Part shown: one piece after another, positions 51,838-60,001 of the stretch
Numbering within the stretch: the stretch's first letter is position 1
Layout of the letters: the number at the start of each line of letters is the position of its first letter
Assembly (NCBI RefSeq): GCF_018327685.1
Contig: NZ_BNEL01000001.1
Location: forward strand, 434,001 to 498,000
Reading direction: 5' to 3'
Source: Streptomyces sp. TS71-3
GTDB taxonomy: Bacteria > Actinomycetota > Actinomycetes > Streptomycetales > Streptomycetaceae
Length of the DNA: 64,000 nucleotides
Notes under the pieces: generated by a model
Seen by the model: the letters and a program-made list of their open reading frames with translations, nothing else
Databases searched by the model: none
Told to the model about the DNA's origin: nothing
Translations under genes and position numbers: made by a program

Positions 51838-54117
51838 GTGCCACGCCAGCCTGCCAGCCCCTCTGAACCGCGCCCGCCCCGCACCCCATGGTTCCGGGCG
51901 GATGGGTCACCGGCGCCCGCCACAGGAGGCGTGTCGGACCCCGATCCATTGGAGCCCGCCCTGTTCGACCGTTCAGCGTCCGCTGCCTCCCGGCGCCCCG
52001 CCGTGTCCGCCGTCCCCGAAGAGGGCCCCGGCCTGCCCCGGCACGGCGGCCGTCGCTCGTCGCGCGGGTCCGGTGAGCCCGCCGCCGACACGTTCGTCGG
52101 GCTCCCCCCGGAGGGCCCCGAGCCCCCGGTGGACCGCGTCCCGGGCGCCGGCAAGATCATCGCGCCCCCGCCGCCCCTGGTGCCGCCCACCCTGCGCAAG
52201 CTCGACGGGAAGGTCCGCGAGGCGGCGGTCCCGCTGCTCAAGGAGCAGGTGACGCGCGGCTCGCTCGCCGACATCCCGTTCGACAACGCCCGCGAGGCGC
52301 CCGACGACGTCGTCCTCAGCCGCAAGGTGGTCCTGGAACCCGGGGCGCACGGAGGCGAGGGCGGGCGGAAGGACGCGGGCGGGCGCTGGATCGACGTCAC
52401 CGCGCGCGAGTTCGCCCGGGAGGTGCTGGACGTCGCCAAGGGCCTGCTCGCCGCCGGCCTGGCGCCCGGCGACCGGCTCGCCATCATGGCCCGCACCACC
52501 TACGAGTGGACCCTGCTCGACTTCGCCGCCTGGGCCGCGGGCCTGATCACCGTGCCGGTCTACCCGACCTCGTCCGCGTTCCAGATCCGCTGGATCCTCC
52601 AGGACTCCGGGGCCGTCGCGATCGCCATGGAGACCGCCGCGCAGGCCGCCGCGCTCCAGACGGAGCGCGACCGGCTGCCCGACCTCGAACACGTGTGGAC
52701 CTTCGAGAAGGCGCCCGGCGACCGGTCCGGCAAGGGCGGCGTGCGCCGCCTCGCCGAACTGGGCCGCACCGCCCACGTCACCGACCAGGAGGTCGCCGCG
52801 CGCCGCGCCGCGCTCACCCCCGACTCGGTGGCCACCATCGCCTACACCTCGGGCACCACCGGCCGCCCCAAGGGCTGCGTGATCACGCACGGCAACTTCT
52901 ACTCCGAGGTCGACAACGCCATCGAACTGCTGCACCCCTGCTTCAAGTCGATCAGCAAGGAGCCCGCGAGCACCCTGCTCTTCCTGCCGCTCTCGCACAT
53001 CTTCGGGCGGATGGCGGCGGTCGCCTGCCTGCGCGCCCGGGTGCGGCTCGGGCACGCGCCGTCCATCAAGACCGAGGACCTCCTCGGCGACCTGGCCGGC
53101 TTCCGGCCGACGTTCCTGCTGGCGATCCCGTACGTCCTGGAGAAGGTCTACAACACCGGCCGGGCCACCGCCGAGAGGATCGGCCGCGCCTCGTCCTTCG
53201 AGCGCGCCGCCACCATCGCCCGGCGCTACGGCGAGGCGGCCGAGGCCCGGCTGTTCGGCAAGGGCCCCGGCCCCGGGGCGGCGCTGCGGATGGCCCGAGC
53301 GGTCTACGACCCGCTGGTCTACCGCCGCATCCGGGCGGCCCTCGGCGGCAAGGTCCGCTACACCATCTGCGGCGGCTCCCCGCTCGGCCGCCGGCTCACC
53401 GCGTTCTACGCCGGCGCCGGCATCCAGGTCTTCGAGGGCTACGGCCTCACGGAGTCCACCGCGGCCGCGACGTGCACCCCGCCGCTGCGGCCCCGGTTCG
53501 GCACGGTCGGCTGGCCGATGCCCGGCACGGGCGTGCGCATCGCGGACGACGGCGAGATCCTGGTCAAGGGCGGCCAGGTGTTCTCCGGCTACTGGGACAG
53601 CCAGAGCGGCGGCCCCGTCGAGGCGAAGACGGACGGCTGGCTGGCGACCGGCGACATCGGGGTCCTCGACGACGACGGCTACCTCACCATCACCGGCCGC
53701 AAGAAGGACATCCTCATCACCACCGGCGGCAAGAGCGTCGCGCCCGCGCCCCTGGAGGACTGGCTGCGGGCCCATCCGCTGGTCGGCCAGTGCCTCGTCA
53801 TCGGCGACGGGCGTCCGTACATCGCGGCGCTGATCACGCTGGAGACGGACGGTATCGCCCACTGGCAGGAGATGCGGGGGAAGGCGGGCCTCACGTTCGA
53901 GGAGCTGGCGGAGGATCCGGAGCTGCGGGCGGCGCTGCAGCGTGCCGTCGACGACGCGAACCGGCTCGTCTCGCGGCCCGAGTCGATCCGGCGGTTCGCC
54001 GTTCTGCCGGTGGACTTCACGGAGCAGAACGGGTATCTGACTCCTTCGCTGAAGGTGAAGCGGAGGGCGATCGAGCGGGACTTCGCGACGGAGATCGACC
54101 GGCTCTACGCCAAGTAA
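51838..54117 (+). CDS. fadD: Long-chain acyl-CoA synthetase (AMP-forming, FadD type)
   Basis: The product has 759 residues. An N-terminal Pro/Arg/Ser-rich tail of about 115 residues is followed by the adenylate-forming enzyme: P-loop-like YTSGTTGRPKG from residue 336, LPLSHIFGRM, EGYGLTESTAAAT, TGDIGVLDDDGYLTITGRKK and the C-terminal Lys region LTPSLKVKRR. It activates fatty acids with ATP and CoA, which fits the neighbouring lipid genes. GTG at 51838 is chosen because AAGGAG lies 6 bases upstream. The long tail is unusual and may be disordered or membrane-associating. Confidence 0.92.
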   Translation: MPRQPASPSEPRPPRTPWFRADGSPAPATGGVSDPDPLEPALFDRSASAASRRPAVSAVPEEGPGLPRHGGRRSSRGSGEPAADTFVGLPPEGPEPPVDRVPGAGKIIAPPPPLVPPTLRKLDGKVREAAVPLLKEQVTRGSLADIPFDNAREAPDDVVLSRKVVLEPGAHGGEGGRKDAGGRWIDVTAREFAREVLDVAKGLLAAGLAPGDRLAIMARTTYEWTLLDFAAWAAGLITVPVYPTSSAFQIRWILQDSGAVAIAMETAAQAAALQTERDRLPDLEHVWTFEKAPGDRSGKGGVRRLAELGRTAHVTDQEVAARRAALTPDSVATIAYTSGTTGRPKGCVITHGNFYSEVDNAIELLHPCFKSISKEPASTLLFLPLSHIFGRMAAVACLRARVRLGHAPSIKTEDLLGDLAGFRPTFLLAIPYVLEKVYNTGRATAERIGRASSFERAATIARRYGEAAEARLFGKGPGPGAALRMARAVYDPLVYRRIRAALGGKVRYTICGGSPLGRRLTAFYAGAGIQVFEGYGLTESTAAATCTPPLRPRFGTVGWPMPGTGVRIADDGEILVKGGQVFSGYWDSQSGGPVEAKTDGWLATGDIGVLDDDGYLTITGRKKDILITTGGKSVAPAPLEDWLRAHPLVGQCLVIGDGRPYIAALITLETDGIAHWQEMRGKAGLTFEELAEDPELRAALQRAVDDANRLVSRPESIRRFAVLPVDFTEQNGYLTPSLKVKRRAIERDFATEIDRLYAK

Positions 54118-54237
54118 GCGGGGGCGGTGCCCTCGCCGACCCCGTGCCCCGGGGGGCCGGGGAGCCCTTGTTCCGGGGGCCGGGGAGCGGTCGCGCCTGC
54201 CCCGTCGGGCGGGTGGCGGACTGCGGGTTCGCTGTGG

Positions 54238-54319
54238 TTGCTCGCGCAGTTGCCCGTGCCCCTTATAGGACGGGGCTGCTCCCCGGCCCACATAGGGGCG
54301 CGGGGAACTGCGCGACCAG
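54238..54319. repeat. Composite intergenic repeat arms between convergent fadD and csp genes
   Basis: Here the arms are in the reverse order: a right-type arm (GCTCGCGCAGTTGCCCGTGC) at 54238 and then a left-type arm (AGGGGCGCGGGGAACTGCGC) at 54294. Middle-module remnants follow up to about 54400. The gap 54118-54527 holds no gene. Confidence 0.7.
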
Positions 54320-54436
54320 CCACGACGAGACCCGCGCGTCGCCACCGGCCCGAAGGGGCAGACGCGACCGTGTTCGGCCCACCGGCCGGTGGGGGCTGGG
54401 CATGCCGGTTCCCCGCGCCGCTCGTGGGCGCAAGGC

Positions 54437-54480
54437 AGGGGCCCCGCCGTGTCGCCGAGGGCGACGGGGCGGGGCCCCTT
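54437..54480. terminator. Strong hairpin terminator between fadD and the cold-shock gene
   Basis: AGGGGCCCCGCC and GGCGGGGCCCCT pair as the outer stem, with GTCGCC and GGCGAC as the inner stem around a GAG loop. The hairpin is symmetrical and lies between two 3' ends, so it can serve both transcripts. Confidence 0.8.
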
Positions 54481-54527
54481 GGGTACTGCTTCCGGTTCTG
54501 GACCGGATCACGTGATCCGGGAAAGGA

Positions 54528-54731
54528 CTACAGCGGGGTGACGTTCTCCGCCTGCGGACCCTTCGGGCCCTGCGTCACGTCGAAGCTCACGGACTGGTTC
54601 TCCTCAAGGGAGCGGAATCCGGTCGCGTTGATCGCGGAGTAGTGGACGAAGACGTCGGGACCGCCGCCTTCCTGGGCGATGAAACCAAAGCCCTTTTCGG
54701 CGTTGAACCACTTCACGGTTCCGGTAGCCAT
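54528..54731 (-). CDS. Cold-shock protein (CspA family)
   Basis: The product has 67 residues: [20 protein letters not shown] covers RNP1 (KGFGFI), and DVFVHYSAI is RNP2, with the usual basic/acidic strand order to the end. It binds single-stranded RNA and DNA and acts as RNA chaperone. ATG at 54731 is chosen over an upstream in-frame ATG because it gives the exact family N-terminus and has GGAGGGC before it. A 140-base leader with a hairpin precedes it. Confidence 0.95.
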   Translation of the reverse strand: MATGTVKWFNAEKGFGFIAQEGGGPDVFVHYSAINATGFRSLEENQSVSFDVTQGPKGPQAENVTPL

Positions 54732-54811
54732 AAGCCCTCCTTGGGCCAAAGGGTTGCCCTGCTCCAGAACCTGCTGTTGTGAGGCAACTGCAAAAGTCCT
54801 AAAACGACGAA

Positions 54812-54839
54812 AGCCTGCGGGTCACATGCTCCGCAGGCT
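54812..54839 (-). promoter_or_regulatory. Hairpin in the 5' leader of the cold-shock gene
   Basis: AGCCTGCGG and CCGCAGGCT form a perfect 9-bp stem around a 10-base loop, about 80-110 bases upstream of the start codon in the mRNA. Leaders of csp genes commonly regulate by structure; that this one does is inference. Confidence 0.6.
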
Positions 54840-54877
54840 CTGTACTGCAAGGGAAACCAAACTGCAACTTGCGTGGA

Positions 54878-54905
54878 AGCCTAGCACGCAGCCCCCCAAA
54901 AGCAA
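54878..54905 (-). promoter_or_regulatory. Promoter of the cold-shock gene
   Basis: On the minus strand TTGCTT (54900-54905) and TAGGCT (54878-54883) are 16 bases apart. Transcription from about 54871 gives a leader of about 140 bases. Confidence 0.55.
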
Positions 54906-55140
54906 TAGAGGGAAAGATCACTTCACTCGGATGCCGGAAGGCTACGGACCGTACCCGCGGCGGCCCGCCCGCGGCGCACCGGAACGGATCCGGACGGACC
55001 CGGATAGACCGAGGCGGACCGAGGCGCACCGCCGGTGGGACGGGGTGGAGGGCCGGCACCGGCGGCCGTCCGGGCGAGGCGCGCAGGCGGTCGCGGGGTG
55101 TCGCCCGGGACCTGGTGGCGGACGGGGAAAGCCGGAGGTC

Positions 55141-56052
<912 letters not shown>

Positions 56053-56229
56053 CAGCTGCCGGCGCTTTCCGCATCCTGTTTTCACGGGGCCGTCCGCTTT
56101 CCGGGCGGCCCCGGTTAATTCCGTATGACGGCCCGGTGGCTTTCTGGCCATTTAAGGGCCCGGTGGGTGAACGCGGCGGCAATAGGGCGCCAGGGACGCG
56201 CCAGGAATTCGATCCGGCGGTGATTCCGG

Positions 56230-56450
56230 CAGGGGCCGTTACCCCGGCTTCCGGACGGGCCCGCGGATCCCTCTCTCGGGCGGCTTCCGGATCGGTCTGC
56301 GGACCCCCGGGGTGGTTTCCGGATCTGCCTGGGGACCCCCTCTGGGGCGGCTTCCGGATCGCCTCCCGGTCCCCTTCCCGATCGGCTTCCCGGTCGCCCT
56401 CCGGATCGGCCTCAGGGCCTGCTTCCGGATTTGTCCCGCCGGCGGCGCCC
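56230..56450. repeat. Degenerate repeat region between mqnA and the kinase gene
   Basis: The 586-base gap 56053-56638 contains many imperfect copies of GGCTTCCGGATCGG-like sequence at irregular spacing of 12-40 bases. It has no gene: frames read on either strand give only repeated RKP/PIR strings. The part from 56460 to 56638 probably holds the kinase promoter (CGACTACGCTGCTGG, with TACGCT at 56579). Confidence 0.55.
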
Positions 56451-56638
56451 CGCGTACCGCCGCCGGAGTCACCGCATGTGGGGGAACGGAAACGCGCCGT
56501 ACGGGCTCGGGCCCCGCGGGAGCGGGAGCCGGTGCGCGACCGCGGCCACGCCCCCTGTGGCGGATCTTGGCACGCGACTACGCTGCTGGAGCAGCCAAGC
56601 GCCGGGGGAGCACGGCGAGTTCGGGGGAGGCCGTGGGC

Positions 56639-58474
56639 ATGGAGCCGCTCGGAGCCGGGGAGCCGACCGCCATCGGGCCCTACCGGCTGCTCGGTCGGCT
56701 CGGCTCGGGAGGCATGGGCCGGGTCTACCTGGGGCGGAGCGCGGGCGGCCGGACCGTCGCGGTGAAGATCGTGCACCCGGGGTTCGCCGCGGACCGGCAG
56801 TTCCGGGCGCGCTTCAGGCGCGAGGTGGCCGCGGCCCGCCGGGTCGGCGGCGCCTGGACCGCCCCCGTCCTGGACGCCGACCCCGACGCCCCGGTGCCCT
56901 GGGTCGCCACGGGGTACGTGGCGGGGCCCTCGCTGGCCCAGGCCGTGATCCCGCCGCCCGACGGGCCCGACGACGTGCCGCCGGAGCCCGCGCCGCTGCC
57001 CGAGTCCACGGTGCGGGTGCTCGGCGCCGGGCTCGCCGAGGCGCTGGCGCACGTGCACGGGCTCGGCCTGGTGCACCGCGACGTCAAGCCGTCCAACGTC
57101 CTGCTCGCCATGGACGGCCCCCGGCTGATCGACTTCGGCATCACCCGGGCCGTGGACGGCACCGCCTCCCTCACCTCGCAGGGTGTCTCGGTGGGTTCGC
57201 CCGGCTACATGGCGCCGGAGCAGATCCTCGGCACGGACGTCAGCGGCACCGCCGACGTCTTCTCGCTGGGCGCGGTGCTCGGGTACGCCGCCACGGGGCG
57301 GCCGCTGTTCGCCGGCGACTCGTCGGCCGTACTGCTCTACAAGGTCGTCCACGAGGAACCCGAACTCGACGGGCTCACCGGCGAGCTGCGCGACGTGGTG
57401 CGGTCCTGCCTCGCCAAGGACCCGGACGCCCGGCCCGCCCCCGCCGACCTCGCCCGGCGCCTCGCGCCCGACGGCGTGGCCCGCGCGGTCGCGGCGGGCT
57501 GGCTGCCCGCACCCCTCGTGGCGGAGGCCGGGCGGTTCACCCAGCGGCTGCTGGACCTGGAGGCCGCGGCGCCCGGTCCCCGCGAGGGCTTCGGGCCGCC
57601 GGACCCGTCGTACGGCGAGCACGCCCCGGACGAGGCGCCGGGCGCCCCGGACACCACCACCGGACCCGGCGGCCGGTCCCCGGGGCAGGACACGCCGCCC
57701 GGTGCCGTGCCGCCCGGCGCCGTGCCATCCGGTTCCAGCCGCACGTTCCCGCTCGGCCGCCGCGGCGCCCCCGCAGACGGCGTGCACGACGCCCCCGCCC
57801 CCGGCCCGCACGACGCCGACACCTACGTGCCGCACGGTGCCCCTCCGGGCGGCCCCGGCGGCGAGGGGGTGACGGGATCCGGCGACGGGAAGCCGGCCGG
57901 TGGGACGGGTCCGCACGGCCGTGGCAGGAAGCTGACGTGCACCGTGACGCTCGCCATCGCGGGCGCGCTCGCCGCGCTGACCATCGGCTCCGTCTTCGTC
58001 TTCGACCTGCTGCCGGGCGGCGGCGCGGGGAACGACACGGGCGGTGCCTCGGAGAACAGCTCGGGCGGCGGCACCGGCGGCGGCGGTCCGGTCGGGGACC
58101 CCCCGGGTTCGAGCACCCCTTCGGCTCCGCACGACGTGCCCGACCGGTTCCTCGGCACCTGGCGCGGCGAGGCAAGCGCCTCCGGCATCCCCGACGGCAC
58201 GTTCGAACTCGTCGTCCGGCAGGCGGAGGAGGGCACCGAGTTCGCGGACCTCACGCAGACCGACCTCCTCGGCGGCACCTGCAAGGACATCCTGACGCTG
58301 AAGAAGGCCGGCGGGGACGAGCTGCTGGCCAGCGGCAGGGGCGCCGAGGGCAACGCGTCGCACTGCTCGGGGGCCGCCCACTCCGTCACGCTCCGCCCGG
58401 TCGGTGACGACCTCCAGTACACGTCGGACGACCCCCGCGCGGGGAACCCCGAGGCACGGATGACGAAGGACTGA
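56639..58474 (+). CDS. Membrane-anchored Ser/Thr protein kinase (PknB-like)
   Basis: The product has 611 residues. The kinase domain (about residues 12-275) has the G-loop LGSGGMGRVYLG, Lys43 in VAVKIV, HRDVKPSN (Asp148), DFGITRA and SPGYMAPEQ. A Pro/Gly-rich juxtamembrane linker is followed by one membrane helix near residues 433-458 (VTLAIAGALAALTIGSVFVF). The extracellular domain (about 490-611) has two Cys (GGTCKD, ASHCSG) and a compact beta-rich look (FLGTWRGEASASG). ATG at 56639 follows GGGGGAGG. The ligand is unknown. Confidence 0.92.
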   Translation: MEPLGAGEPTAIGPYRLLGRLGSGGMGRVYLGRSAGGRTVAVKIVHPGFAADRQFRARFRREVAAARRVGGAWTAPVLDADPDAPVPWVATGYVAGPSLAQAVIPPPDGPDDVPPEPAPLPESTVRVLGAGLAEALAHVHGLGLVHRDVKPSNVLLAMDGPRLIDFGITRAVDGTASLTSQGVSVGSPGYMAPEQILGTDVSGTADVFSLGAVLGYAATGRPLFAGDSSAVLLYKVVHEEPELDGLTGELRDVVRSCLAKDPDARPAPADLARRLAPDGVARAVAAGWLPAPLVAEAGRFTQRLLDLEAAAPGPREGFGPPDPSYGEHAPDEAPGAPDTTTGPGGRSPGQDTPPGAVPPGAVPSGSSRTFPLGRRGAPADGVHDAPAPGPHDADTYVPHGAPPGGPGGEGVTGSGDGKPAGGTGPHGRGRKLTCTVTLAIAGALAALTIGSVFVFDLLPGGGAGNDTGGASENSSGGGTGGGGPVGDPPGSSTPSAPHDVPDRFLGTWRGEASASGIPDGTFELVVRQAEEGTEFADLTQTDLLGGTCKDILTLKKAGGDELLASGRGAEGNASHCSGAAHSVTLRPVGDDLQYTSDDPRAGNPEARMTKD

Positions 58475-58538
58475 GACGGAGCCCGCCGCACCCCCCGTCT
58501 CCCCCCACCGCCCGGCCTGACGTCACGGATGGCGCTGA

Positions 58539-58565
58539 TGTCACGGATCGCGGCTGCGGATCGTC
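58539..58565 (+). promoter_or_regulatory. ECF41-type promoter upstream of its own sigma gene
   Basis: TGTCACG, 16 bases, CGTC matches the known ECF41 promoter form (TGTCACA with a downstream CGTC). It is about 150 bases upstream of the sigma gene and suggests autoregulation. The same arrangement occurs upstream of the FAD oxidoreductase gene. Confidence 0.65.
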
Positions 58566-58716
58566 TCCTTTCGGCCGAACGGAAACGCCCGCTCGGCACC
58601 GGGAGCCGCCCGCCGGGCCGCGTACGCCCGGCCGCGGTGAGCCGCACGGCAGCCGTCCCGCCGGACGCCGTGCCCGGCCGCCCTCCCGGCAGCCGCCGGA
58701 ACCAAGGAGAACGCAC

Positions 58717-59880
58717 ATGCCAGCCAGGCCAGCAGACCGGAGGCCGGCCACACCGGCAGAGCACCCCCCGGCCGCCTCCGGAGATCAGGAACCGGCCACG
58801 TCGGGAGCCCATGCGCCAGACATCTCGGGAGCGTATGAGCCAGATGCGTCGGGGGAACGGTCGCCAGACGCGGCGGGGGAACAGTCGCCAGACGCGCCCG
58901 GGCAACGGTGGCCAGACGCGAGGGGGGAACAGCCGCCCGCCACGCCGGGGGAACGGTGGCCGGACGCGCCGGGGGAACAGCCGCCCACCGCACCGGGAGA
59001 CCAGAGGACCGGGCTCTTCCAGCGCTACCGGAGCCGCCTGTGGGGCATCGCCTACCGCATCACCGGCTCGGTCGCGGACAGTGACGACGTCGTCCAGGAG
59101 ACCTGGCTGCGCTGGCAGGCCCTGACGGATGCCGAGGTCGAGGGGATCGAGCACCCGCGCGCGTACCTGACGACCGTGGTCAGCCGGATCTGCTACGACC
59201 AGCTCGGCTCCGCGCGGGCCCGCCGCGAGTCCTACGTCGGGCCCTGGCTGCCCGAGCCGGTGGTCACCGAGGCCGGCCCCGAGGACCGGGTGACCCTCGA
59301 CGAGTCCGTCGGCACCGCCCTGCTCACCGTCCTGGAACGGCTCACCCCGGCGGAGCGCACCGCCTTCGTGCTGCACGACGTGTTCGCGGTGCCGTTCCCG
59401 GAGATCGCCGAGGTCGTCGGCCGCACCCAGGACTCCGTACGGCAGCTGGCCTCGCGGGCGCGCAAGCGGGTGCGCGCCGAGGCACCGCGCCGTTCACTGG
59501 CACCGGGGGAGCACCGGCGGGCCGTCGAAGCGTTCCTGGCCGCCGTCACCGAGGGCGACTTCGACGCGCTGCTGGAGGTGCTCGACCCGGACGCCGTGTG
59601 GATCAGCGACAGCGGCGGCAGGTTCACCACGGCCCGGCTCCCGGTGCGGGGCCGCGAGAAGGTCGCCCGTTACGCGCACCGCATCACCCGCGGGTACGAC
59701 CCCGTGGCGATGGACGCGCGGATCCGCGACGTCAACGGCGCTCCGGGGCTGGTCTTCTCCGACCCGGCGAGCGGCCTGGCGGCCGTCATCGGCTTCACCG
59801 TGCACGAGGGCCGGATCACCGAGATCGACTTCATGATGAACCCCGACAAGCTCCGCCACCTGACCACCCTGTTGCGCTGA
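58717..59880 (+). CDS. ECF41-type RNA polymerase sigma factor (SigJ-like) with SnoaL domain
   Basis: The product has 387 residues. An N-terminal extension of about 100 residues is made of 8-residue repeats (PGEQSPDA/PGERWPDA types). Sigma region 2 follows (GLFQRYRSRLWGIAYRITGS, DVVQETWLRWQ), then region 4 (LTPAERTAFVLHDVFAVPF, VVGRTQDSVRQLASRARKR) and a C-terminal SnoaL-like domain that ends with NPDKL at residues 375-379, a hallmark of the ECF41 group. In this group the C-terminal domain regulates the sigma factor without a separate anti-sigma. ATG at 58717 has AAGGAG. Confidence 0.92.
   Translation: MPARPADRRPATPAEHPPAASGDQEPATSGAHAPDISGAYEPDASGERSPDAAGEQSPDAPGQRWPDARGEQPPATPGERWPDAPGEQPPTAPGDQRTGLFQRYRSRLWGIAYRITGSVADSDDVVQETWLRWQALTDAEVEGIEHPRAYLTTVVSRICYDQLGSARARRESYVGPWLPEPVVTEAGPEDRVTLDESVGTALLTVLERLTPAERTAFVLHDVFAVPFPEIAEVVGRTQDSVRQLASRARKRVRAEAPRRSLAPGEHRRAVEAFLAAVTEGDFDALLEVLDPDAVWISDSGGRFTTARLPVRGREKVARYAHRITRGYDPVAMDARIRDVNGAPGLVFSDPASGLAAVIGFTVHEGRITEIDFMMNPDKLRHLTTLLR
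58846..59010. repeat. 24-bp coding tandem repeat in the N-terminal extension of the sigma factor
   Basis: About six 24-bp units encode the residues GERSPDAA, GEQSPDAP, GQRWPDAR, GEQPPATP, GERWPDAP and GEQPPTAP. The reading frame is kept in each unit. It is a low-complexity disordered extension not seen in the core ECF41 family. Confidence 0.85.
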
Positions 59881-59966
59881 CCGGCGCGCGAGCGGCATGC
59901 GACCGGCGTGCGCGCGGCACCCGCGCGGCATCCGACGGTGGGTGAGCGACATGTGACCGGCATCAC

Positions 59967-59993
59967 TCTCACAGTCGGGCGGGTCGCGTCGTC
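59967..59993 (+). promoter_or_regulatory. ECF41-type promoter of the FAD oxidoreductase gene
   Basis: TCTCACA, 16 bases, CGTC (59990-59993) has the same spacing as the promoter upstream of the sigma gene. The ATG at 60002 follows after 8 bases, so the transcript would be leaderless or nearly so. Confidence 0.6.
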
Positions 59994-60001
59994 CCCCTTG
60001 C

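Noticed and set aside
54732..54749. Upstream ATG of the cold-shock gene adding six residues
   Set aside because: The extra residues are not part of the conserved family start, and the GGAGGGC site is correctly spaced for the ATG at 54731.
56239..56472. Minus-strand frame of 77 residues between mqnA and the kinase gene
   Set aside because: It is a low-complexity Arg/Lys/Pro string made by degenerate GGCTTCCGGATC repeats, with no start signal.
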